Shown here: in pieces, positions 6,008 through 12,519 of the stretch | Layout of the letters: each line of letters opens with the position of its first letter | Numbering within the stretch: the first letter of the stretch is position 1 | Assembly (NCBI GenBank): GCA_026417815.1 | Contig: JAOACN010000179.1 | Span: 1-13,944 of the forward strand | DNA length: 13,944 nucleotides | Source: Chloroflexaceae bacterium | Lineage (GTDB): Bacteria; Chloroflexota; Chloroflexia; Chloroflexales; Chloroflexaceae | Reading direction: 5' to 3' | The notes under the pieces: model-generated | Databases searched by the model: none | Told to the model about the DNA's origin: nothing | Seen by the model: the letters and a program-made list of their open reading frames with translations, nothing else | Program-made: the position numbers and the translations under genes

Positions 6008-7114
6008 ATGGCCGGCATCAAGTTCGATCACGTCTGGAAGCGATTTGGCGAGGTCACCGTGCTCAAGGACCTCAATCTTGACATAATTGATGGCGAGTTT
6101 CTCGTGCTGGTTGGCCCGTCGGGCTGCGGAAAGTCCACCGCCCTGCGCTGTCTGGCCGGCCTGGAGGAGATCACCGAGGGCCAGATCTGGATCGGTGACC
6201 GGGTGGTCAACGATGTGCCGCCCAAGGACCGCGACATTGCCATGGTCTTCCAGAGCTATGCCCTCTACCCGCACATGAGCGTATACGACAATATGGCCTT
6301 CGGCCTGAAGCTGCGCAAGGTGCCGAAACAGGAGATTGACCGGCGCGTCAAAGAAGCCGCCGAGATGCTCTCGATTGGCCATCTGCTGGACCGCAAGCCC
6401 AAGGCCCTCTCCGGCGGCCAGCGGCAGCGCGTCGCCCTCGGGCGGGCCATCGTGCGCGACCCCGCTGTCTTCCTCATGGACGAGCCGCTCTCCAACCTCG
6501 ATGCCAAGCTGCGCGTGCAGACGCGCGCCGAGATCTCCAAGCTGCACCAGCGTCTCAAGACCACGTTCATCTACGTGACCCATGATCAGACCGAGGCCAT
6601 GACCATGGGTTCGCGGATCGCAGTGATGCGGGACGGCATTCTCCAGCAACTGGATACGCCCCAGCACCTCTACGACCACCCCGCGAACATGTTCGTCGCC
6701 GGGTTCATTGGCAGCCCCTCAATGAACTTCTTTGAGGCCCGCCTCGAACGCCTGAACGGCGGGTTAAGCGTCGTGGTCGGCAACGACTTCATCGTGCCCG
6801 TGCCGCAGGCAAAACTGGAGCGGGTCGGCAGCCATGTGGGCAAGGATATCTATTTTGGCATTCGCCCGGAGGATGTGCACGACGCCAGTTACGTGGCCCG
6901 CGGCGTGGACGAGAGCGCGAAACTCATGGTGCAGGTGAACCTGACCGAGGCCATGGGTTCCGAGGTCTATGCCTACATGGAGAACAGTGGCCGGGAGTTC
7001 ATCGGACGCCTCGATCCGCGCACCGCGGCCCGCACCGGTGAACCCCTTGAGATTGTCCTCGATATGGAGAAGATGCACATTTTTGATCGGGAGACCGAGA
7101 AGGCGCTGGTGTAG
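6008..7114 (+). CDS. Sugar ABC transporter ATP-binding protein (MalK/UgpC/MsmX type)
   Basis: A 368-residue ATPase that drives an ABC importer at the inner face of the cytoplasmic membrane. All nucleotide-binding motifs are intact: Walker A GPSGCGKST (36-44), Q-loop Q83 in MVFQSYALYPH, signature LSGGQ (135-139), Walker B VFLMDEP (D159, E160), D-loop SNLD (163-166) and switch H193. The C-terminal third (about 236-360) is the MalK/TOBE-type regulatory domain of carbohydrate and glycerol-phosphate importers. GAGGAGG at 5991-5997, 10 nt before the ATG at 6008, is a strong ribosome site. No permease or binding protein is adjacent. As known for MsmX/MsmK-type ATPases, it may power several importers encoded elsewhere. 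No separate promoter is visible, so it may depend on read-through from lacI. Confidence 0.95.
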   Translation: MAGIKFDHVWKRFGEVTVLKDLNLDIIDGEFLVLVGPSGCGKSTALRCLAGLEEITEGQIWIGDRVVNDVPPKDRDIAMVFQSYALYPHMSVYDNMAFGLKLRKVPKQEIDRRVKEAAEMLSIGHLLDRKPKALSGGQRQRVALGRAIVRDPAVFLMDEPLSNLDAKLRVQTRAEISKLHQRLKTTFIYVTHDQTEAMTMGSRIAVMRDGILQQLDTPQHLYDHPANMFVAGFIGSPSMNFFEARLERLNGGLSVVVGNDFIVPVPQAKLERVGSHVGKDIYFGIRPEDVHDASYVARGVDESAKLMVQVNLTEAMGSEVYAYMENSGREFIGRLDPRTAARTGEPLEIVLDMEKMHIFDRETEKALV

Positions 7115-7132
7115 CAGGTCTGGTCGCGGAGG

Positions 7133-7162
7133 GGGTCGGGGAGGGCAAAGCCTCCCTGACCC
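7133..7162. terminator. Shared terminator hairpin between convergent genes
   Basis: Seen in sequence: 12-bp arms at 7133-7144 and 7151-7162 with one mismatch, around a 6-nt loop. It lies in the 98-bp gap between the ABC ATPase gene (+) and the large secreted-protein gene (-). The position suits a bidirectional terminator. Only TCTCT follows on the plus strand, so the U-tract is poor and termination strength is uncertain. Confidence 0.5.
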
Positions 7163-7212
7163 TCTCTGCTACCTTCGGAAAGCCTCCTTCTGACTGCCGC
7201 CCGTCAGCGCGA

Positions 7213-10200
7213 TCAGCGCATCACCACTGGCAGATACATGCTCAACCGCGGCAGCGCGGCGCTGACCTCTCGGCTATAGGGAGAAACCACCCCGGCCGCA
7301 TCGTATGCCTGCACCACATAGTAGAACGTTTGTCCGCTCGATGCGGGCAGGTCGTTGAAGGCTGCGCCAGTGGCTTCGCCCACCAGTTCGTAGGGGCCGC
7401 CCGGCTGCGTGCTCCGCAGGATGCGATAGCCCGCCACGCCCGGCACGTCCAGCGGCAGCCACTGTACAGCCAGGGACGACTCGTACAGTGTGCCCTCCTG
7501 CACGCCCACCGCCTGCGGCGCCGGCAGCGCGCCCAGGTCGGCTACGCCGCGGTTGTTCTGGGAATTGGCATCCTCCCCGGTCGGGATCACCTCAGCGTAG
7601 ATTGGCTGCGCGCCGGCCGCCGCGACCAGCCCTATCACCACCTGGCGACTCTCGTTGAAACCCAGCGGCGGCACCCCGCGGCACTCGACCAGGGTCCCGC
7701 TGCCCGGCACGCCGCGGTACAGGCAGACCCGCGCCTCGGGCGCGGTGTTGCGCCCCAGGTTGCGCACCGTGGCGGTGACCGTCACCGTGCTGCCCGCAGC
7801 GGCGTGGGTCTGGCCGAGCGCCAGCGTCGGATCGAGCGCAGGGTCAGCCTCGGGCCGCAGGGTCACGATGTCCAGGGTCGTGTCGTTGCTCGTCTGGGCG
7901 GCCATATTGACCCAGACGAAGCGTTCGTCGCTCTGCGCGGCGAGGCGGGCCAGGTGCTCATCGGCTGCTATGCCGACCGGCAAGACCGGCGGCGAGCCGA
8001 TCCTGGCGACCACGGCCTGGCCGTTGGCCGGGTTGAGGGCGATGGCGGCCTGCCGGTTCTGCCGCGGTTCGTTCGTCAGCAGCAGTGGCGCGCTGAATGC
8101 GGCCGCGGCCCCGGCGCGGCGGGCCAGCGCGACCTGGCCCAGCCAGGTGTTGTCGTTCGGCTGGCCAAAGCGACGGAAGGCCAGCAAGGTCTCGCCGTTG
8201 GCGGCGCTGGTCAGCCGGGGACGCTCGGCGTACACCGTCTCGCCATTTTCGCCGGGCGCCCGCGCCGCATTGAAGACCGAACCATCGGCCAGGTTCAACT
8301 GCGCTGTCCACAGTTCAGCCCGGTTGCTCAAGGGGCCGATATCCGTCTGCCCGTCCGCGTCCACTCCGCGCACCAGGAAGGCCAGCTCGGCGATGTTCGG
8401 GTTGGCTGCGTTAAGGGCGACCGTCGGCGAGTCGCTGCGGCGCGTCAGCTCGGACAGGAGCTGCGGGTTCCACGTCCCGGTCGCGTCCGGCGTGGCGCTG
8501 GCCAGCCGGCGGTCAGCGACCGTGTTCGGATCGCCATCGGCGTCAAAGGTCCAGACCAGAATTCGCCGCTGCTGGCCGGTGGCCGGGTCGGAGGCGAAGA
8601 GACGGGCAACGGCCACCTGGGCGTTCATGCCGCCGGTCGGGGCAGCGCCCAGGAGTTGCAAGTTGCTCCACGAACCGTCTGGCGTGCCGGGCAGCGCTGT
8701 CCACTCACGCACGGCGATGCGCTGGTCGGTGCGGGTACGCAGGTCGCCGTCGGTGTCGCGCGTCCAGGCCAGGGTGGCGCCCTGGATGTCGCCGGCGATG
8801 GCGGGGCGACCGTCGCCGACCAGGTCGTCCGTCAGGGCGATCGGTGCGCTCCACGCGGCGCCGTTCCAGGCGGAGACGTAGATCTCCTGCCGCCTGAGGG
8901 TCTCGCCCAGGTCACCGCCGGTGGGCGAGGCAGTGGCAAGGGGCAGGGTGTTCTGCGTCCAGGCCACAATGGGGGTGTACCCAGGTCCGGCGAAGGCGAC
9001 CACGGGATCACTGACGCTACGGGAGCCCTCGGTCACGGGGATGGCCGTGCCCCAGACATCGCTGCCGGCCGGCTTGAAGCGCGCCATGACGCGCGGGGCC
9101 GGGGTGGCGCCGCCAGCATCTTCAACGTAAACCATCACCATGCGACCGTTGGGGTCAGCCGCCAGCGCCGGCGCTTCCAGTGCGCTCGTTGCCGCCGGCT
9201 GGGCCGCGAGGGCCTGCAATTGCGCTATCGCCTGGCGCGCGTTGCAGCCAGAGGGGATATTCGTGTTGACGACCGGCTCGTCGAGGATTGTCCACGACCA
9301 GAAGAGAAAGCGGCCTTTGATGATCAGCCGCACGAAGATCGTCAGGCAAGGGTCGTCGAACCAGGCGGGGGGATCGTTGTCCACGTTCACTTTGAACGGC
9401 AGGGCGACCGTGACGCCGGGCTGTGCGGTGCCCTCGGCGCCAGCGATGCCGAAGAGCACATCGGCGGCGATGGTGAGGCCCAGCCACGCCGAGACACTGG
9501 GCCGTAGCTCTGCCTCGAGCCCCGGCCGCAGCGGATAGACCGCCGCCGAAAGGGACAACTCGCCGCCCACACCGATCGAGATGCTGGCGCGCACTACCAC
9601 CCACGGCGGAACAGCAAATAGCGGCCCGCCGAAGATGGTCAGGTCCTTACGAAAGGAGGCGAGGGGAAAGCGTGGGGTGTAGTGGACAACAGAAGCGTAG
9701 TTGTTCGGCTTGAACCACTTGCCCAACGTTTTGCCGCCCGGATCGAGATCCAGCGTCTGGTTGTAGACGTTAATGCTCATCAACCGGGCGTAGGCCGTCG
9801 CCTCCATGGCACTCAGCCAGACCTGGCCATCGAGGGTCAGCGCGCCCTCCACGTAGACGCCTGCGCCCAGGCGGTTCTGCAGCACGCCCACGAGCGGCAG
9901 AGAGGGTGTATCAAAAACCAGCGGCAATCCGGCCACGTTGGGCATTGTCCCCCAGAAGCGGTAGATCTTAAGGTTGTTATCCCAGACCGAAACGGCCCCC
10001 GGCTGCCACCTGGAGCTGGCGGTCGGGTTGGCCAGCATCTGGATGGTGTGGAAGGTCGCGCACTGCTGCTGGCCGTTGACCACGGGCACGGCGATCAGCT
10101 TTATCTGGCCGGGGGGCAACTGGCCGACGTTGTACTGGAACGTCCACGGCTTGGCGGTGGCCGAGCCGATGAGAACAGGCGCGGCGTTGCCGATCTGCCG

Positions 10201-11157
10201 ATAGTACTCCACCCGCTCCACAGCCACGTTCCCCTTACGCTGCACGTAGGCCTGAAACTCCACGGTCAGCGGCACCCCTGAGAGGTAGATGCCGAAGTCG
10301 TAGCTAGACTGGGGCTTGGGCTTGGGGGATGCGCCCTGGTAGTAGGGCGCGATCGCTTTCATACTGAAGGATGTGTCCAGGTCCACGATCCCGAAACTGT
10401 TGAGGTGCGAAGGGGTCCCGGATACCAGGGCCACTTTGGCGTCGTTGCTGAAGAGGCAGGGGACGCCATTCACGTCCCGTTCACCCTCCCACGGGAAGTA
10501 GGCGATGCTCGGGTCGCCGTTGGGCGTCACGACGATGTCGCTGAAGCGGGCAAGCTGCGAGAAGCCCCCCTCAACCGCGCCCCGATAGCGGCCCGGCGCG
10601 ACGTTGTTGAGCTGGAACGCGCCGTTGGCGGCGATGGCCGCACTGGCGACGCTACGCCCCGAACGGTCGAGCAGGTGGAAGGTGGCCCCCGTGCCGGCCG
10701 CGGGCGCCGGCGCCTGGCCGGAGACGCTGCGCGTTGGCGGCGCGGTTACGGTGAAGGTGGCGCAGGTGAGCCGCGCCGTGGCCGATCCGGTGACGGTGGC
10801 GCACACCCGCGCCGGGCCAGGCTGCGCGTCCAGTGGCACGCTGACCTGGGCGCTATAGCTGTTGCCGGCCGTGTTCACCACCGCCGCGGTGACTGTCTGC
10901 GCGGCGTCGTTGTAGACCCACATCACCCGCACGCCCGCCGCCGATGTGTTGGTCTGCCCGCTGACCGTGATGAGCTGGGTGATGGAGCCGGAGGTCGCGC
11001 TCAGGTTGACGGTGGCCGTGGGCGAGTTGCCGGGCAGCGGCGCCGGAATGTCGCTCGGCGCGGCCCTGGCGGCTGCGCGGGGCGGCAACGAGCCCGTGAG
11101 CAGGCTGAATGCCACGAGGAGCATTACTCCCGCCAGCGGAAAGCGTATCGGCTTCAT
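7213..11157 (-). CDS. Large secreted multidomain surface protein
   Basis: Encodes 1314 residues. A signal peptide (basic MKPIRF, hydrophobic core to about 22, Ala-rich cleavage region near 30-33) sends it across the membrane. Visible order: an Ig/IPT-like beta domain (46-138), a carboxypeptidase-regulatory-like domain (143-222), an unrecognised beta-rich region with Trp/Tyr-rich strands (250-640), and repeated propeller-like blades (660-1100; recurrent ...AWT/VWTFDADGD patterns). A CARDB-like domain (about 1103-1208), a fibronectin type III domain (1220-1302) and the tail YLPVVMR at the extreme C terminus follow. No catalytic motif was recognised; adhesion, matrix or ligand binding is most likely. 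The ATG at 11157 is chosen for its signal peptide and upstream AAGGGG; an earlier frame start would overlap the lipoprotein gene. The gap from the lipoprotein stop is 5 bp, so the two are coupled. Confidence 0.85.
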   Translation of the reverse strand: MKPIRFPLAGVMLLVAFSLLTGSLPPRAAARAAPSDIPAPLPGNSPTATVNLSATSGSITQLITVSGQTNTSAAGVRVMWVYNDAAQTVTAAVVNTAGNSYSAQVSVPLDAQPGPARVCATVTGSATARLTCATFTVTAPPTRSVSGQAPAPAAGTGATFHLLDRSGRSVASAAIAANGAFQLNNVAPGRYRGAVEGGFSQLARFSDIVVTPNGDPSIAYFPWEGERDVNGVPCLFSNDAKVALVSGTPSHLNSFGIVDLDTSFSMKAIAPYYQGASPKPKPQSSYDFGIYLSGVPLTVEFQAYVQRKGNVAVERVEYYRQIGNAAPVLIGSATAKPWTFQYNVGQLPPGQIKLIAVPVVNGQQQCATFHTIQMLANPTASSRWQPGAVSVWDNNLKIYRFWGTMPNVAGLPLVFDTPSLPLVGVLQNRLGAGVYVEGALTLDGQVWLSAMEATAYARLMSINVYNQTLDLDPGGKTLGKWFKPNNYASVVHYTPRFPLASFRKDLTIFGGPLFAVPPWVVVRASISIGVGGELSLSAAVYPLRPGLEAELRPSVSAWLGLTIAADVLFGIAGAEGTAQPGVTVALPFKVNVDNDPPAWFDDPCLTIFVRLIIKGRFLFWSWTILDEPVVNTNIPSGCNARQAIAQLQALAAQPAATSALEAPALAADPNGRMVMVYVEDAGGATPAPRVMARFKPAGSDVWGTAIPVTEGSRSVSDPVVAFAGPGYTPIVAWTQNTLPLATASPTGGDLGETLRRQEIYVSAWNGAAWSAPIALTDDLVGDGRPAIAGDIQGATLAWTRDTDGDLRTRTDQRIAVREWTALPGTPDGSWSNLQLLGAAPTGGMNAQVAVARLFASDPATGQQRRILVWTFDADGDPNTVADRRLASATPDATGTWNPQLLSELTRRSDSPTVALNAANPNIAELAFLVRGVDADGQTDIGPLSNRAELWTAQLNLADGSVFNAARAPGENGETVYAERPRLTSAANGETLLAFRRFGQPNDNTWLGQVALARRAGAAAAFSAPLLLTNEPRQNRQAAIALNPANGQAVVARIGSPPVLPVGIAADEHLARLAAQSDERFVWVNMAAQTSNDTTLDIVTLRPEADPALDPTLALGQTHAAAGSTVTVTATVRNLGRNTAPEARVCLYRGVPGSGTLVECRGVPPLGFNESRQVVIGLVAAAGAQPIYAEVIPTGEDANSQNNRGVADLGALPAPQAVGVQEGTLYESSLAVQWLPLDVPGVAGYRILRSTQPGGPYELVGEATGAAFNDLPASSGQTFYYVVQAYDAAGVVSPYSREVSAALPRLSMYLPVVMR

Positions 11158-11162
11158 CTGTC

Positions 11163-11783
11163 TCACCCCTTCTCTTGCAGACGTCGGAACAGCACGGCCA
11201 GGTAGTCGGCAATCTGCGCCTCGCTGCTCAACGCCAGGTTGCTGGAGGGGAAGCGCAAGAAAACGTAGCGACCATCTTGCAGCGCCTGCACGGCGCGCAA
11301 CTGGCTCTCGGGGATGACCCAGGTGTACCCCTCCTGCACATAGTCCGCCAGGCTGTTCACGACAACCCCTGGCAGTCTGCTGGCGGGATCGGTGTCCAGG
11401 CGCCATTTGACGAGGGTCTCCTCACCGGTGTAGGCCTGCACCGTGAACTCGGCCTGCTGGGCGGCGCCGGGCGGGGTGTAGAACCACGTGCAGGCGGTCC
11501 AGCCCGGCAAGACGGTATCCATCAGGTTGTCTGGCTGCGTGCCGATCAGGCGCTGGAGCTCGTCGCCAGGCACCAGCTCGGCGCAGGGGATGGTCAACGG
11601 GGCCGACGCGGCGGCGGGTTGCGTGGTCGCTGGCTCGGCCGGGGTTGTGGCCGCGGGCGATGGCGGGATGGCCGCGGGTGTCGGCGCGCCCTGTGAGATG
11701 GGTTGACCGCCCCCGCAGGCGGCGAGGACGAGGGCCGCAAGAACCGTGAGCAAAACCACGGGCATATCGAATTCGTGTCTCAC
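11163..11783 (-). CDS. Lipoprotein with Pro/Ala/Thr linker
   Basis: A 206-residue predicted lipoprotein. A short N-terminal helix ends in the lipobox LAAC (20-23), with C23 as the lipid-anchored residue followed by GGG. A Pro/Ala/Thr-rich linker (27-64) holds the C-terminal domain (about 65-205) away from the membrane. That domain starts with CAELVPGDELQRLIG and has a second Cys in ACTWFY, a spacing resembling DUF3558-type actinobacterial lipoproteins. This likeness is from memory and weak. The start is GTG at 11783: AGGAGG lies 5 nt upstream, whereas the in-frame ATG at 11765 is too far from it. It follows the 73-aa gene by 60 bp and precedes the large secreted-protein gene by 5 bp, so the products probably share a surface role. 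Confidence 0.8.
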   Translation of the reverse strand: MRHEFDMPVVLLTVLAALVLAACGGGQPISQGAPTPAAIPPSPAATTPAEPATTQPAAASAPLTIPCAELVPGDELQRLIGTQPDNLMDTVLPGWTACTWFYTPPGAAQQAEFTVQAYTGEETLVKWRLDTDPASRLPGVVVNSLADYVQEGYTWVIPESQLRAVQALQDGRYVFLRFPSSNLALSSEAQIADYLAVLFRRLQEKG

Positions 11784-11843
11784 GTTCGCCTCCTGGCCAC
11801 TCTACGCCAGCGACGGATGCCAGCGTTCCGTCACTGGCGGCTG

Positions 11844-12065
11844 TTACTGGAACGGCGCATCGTCGTCCGCTGGCGGGGCCTCGGCGGAGATGCCCGGCGC
11901 GTAGGCAGCAATAAAGGCCACGGCATGCTCCAGGGAGGTGAAGCGGCGGGCCGCGCGGTCGGGCAGGTGGATGATCTCCCCGCGCCAGACCATGCTGCCC
12001 GCCTCGCGCCACAGGCGCACGATGAAGGTTTCCTGTTGCAGAGGACGATAGGGTGGTGACGTCAT
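11844..12065 (-). CDS. Small conserved-looking hypothetical protein
   Basis: Encodes 73 residues, apparently cytoplasmic, with no membrane segment. The core is ETFIVRLWREAG...WRGEIIHLPD, then RRFTSLEHAVAFIAAY and an acidic tail (PADDDAPFQ). The alternating beta-strand/short-helix pattern suggests one compact domain. From memory, short proteins with the RLWRE...WRGE...F.SL pattern recur in Chloroflexota without known function. The ATG at 12065 has no strong ribosome site, but it is the natural start of the conserved core. It is the first gene of a likely operon with the lipoprotein and large secreted protein. Two direct repeats and a strong hairpin lie upstream. Confidence 0.65.
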   Translation of the reverse strand: MTSPPYRPLQQETFIVRLWREAGSMVWRGEIIHLPDRAARRFTSLEHAVAFIAAYAPGISAEAPPADDDAPFQ

Positions 12066-12081
12066 GCTGCCAGGCTACGCC

Positions 12082-12106
12082 AGTGCGCTTACAGAAGTGC
12101 TTACAG
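12082..12106 (-). promoter_or_regulatory. Direct repeat upstream of the surface operon
   Basis: Seen on the minus strand: CTGTAAGCACT then CTGTAAGCGCACT, two near-identical copies 14 bp apart, ending 17 bp before the ATG of the 73-aa gene. One-turn-plus spacing suits a regulator binding side by side, but no -10/-35 pair is clear here and chance duplication is possible. Confidence 0.3.
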
Positions 12107-12125
12107 AGGAAGCGGCCAAAAGATA

Positions 12126-12160
12126 CAGGGACGCCAACGTTCCGCATGTTGGCGTCCCTG
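12126..12160. terminator. Strong hairpin upstream of the surface operon
   Basis: Seen in sequence: perfect 13-bp arms at 12126-12138 and 12148-12160 (CAGGGACGCCAAC and its complement) around a 9-nt loop. On the minus strand the stem is followed by TATCTTTTGG, a partial U-tract, so it could stop minus-strand transcripts arriving from the regulator gene at 12520. It is 60 bp before the ATG of the 73-aa gene and could instead act as a leader structure in that operon. Confidence 0.5.
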
Positions 12161-12327
12161 AGCTGGTTGTGCGGCTTCCGGTGAATGTCCGTTTCGCCTC
12201 AGGCTACCCCTCGCTCCGCTCGGGGTGACAAACACCGGGAGTAGTGCACAGACCACTAACAATATCCGTCCTGCGAATTTGCGGGTATTTTTGCCTTGTG
12301 GGAGCGGTCACCCTGCCTGCTGCCTTA
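12161..12327. other. Intergenic stretch with a short palindromic repeat
   Basis: No plausible gene is present. It contains ACCCC-TCGCTCCGCTC-GGGGT (12206-12226) followed by GACAAA, a short palindrome of a kind widespread as a dispersed repeat. An A+T-richer patch lies at about 12259-12296, where a promoter could lie, but no box pair is convincing. Confidence 0.4.
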
Positions 12328-12504
12328 TTAGCTCTCCTTTGTCACATCCGCAGCTTCCGCTACGAGGAGTTCGGAGGGGCCATACCCTTCGAGCTTTCCC
12401 CTTCCTGGTGGGGCGCGGCAAAGCCGCGCCGCGCCAGGAAGGGAACATTCGGGGGCCTGCGACCCCCAATCGCCGCCAGGGGCAAAGTGACAAAGGAGAG
12501 CTAA
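12328..12504 (-). mobile_element. Three-stem palindromic element, copy 2 (intact ends)
   Basis: Seen in sequence: perfect 18-bp terminal inverted repeats, TTAGCTCTCCTTTGTCAC at 12328-12345 and its complement at 12487-12504. The outermost TA on each side could be a duplicated TA target, as made by IS630/Tc1-mariner-type transposases (inference). Inside are three stem-loops in the same order as copy 1: a weak stem at 12374-12390, a long stem with near-perfect arms centred at about 12423 (CTTCCTGG ... CCAGGAAG), and GGGGG/CCCCC at 12450-12466. The AGGGGCAAAGTGACAAAG block follows. The 177-bp unit encodes no transposase. It starts 15 bp after the stop codon of the minus-strand regulator gene. Confidence 0.75.
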
Positions 12505-12519
12505 AAACACCTTGCAAGA

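Noticed and set aside
7330..9507. Plus-strand frame of 725 codons
   Set aside because: It is antisense to the large secreted protein; the composition is Arg/Gly/Gln/His-rich with no domain, as expected from a high-G+C shadow frame.
11158..11406. Longer start for the large secreted protein
   Set aside because: It would overlap the lipoprotein gene by over 240 bp and bury the signal peptide; the ATG at 11157 gives a proper signal sequence and ribosome site.
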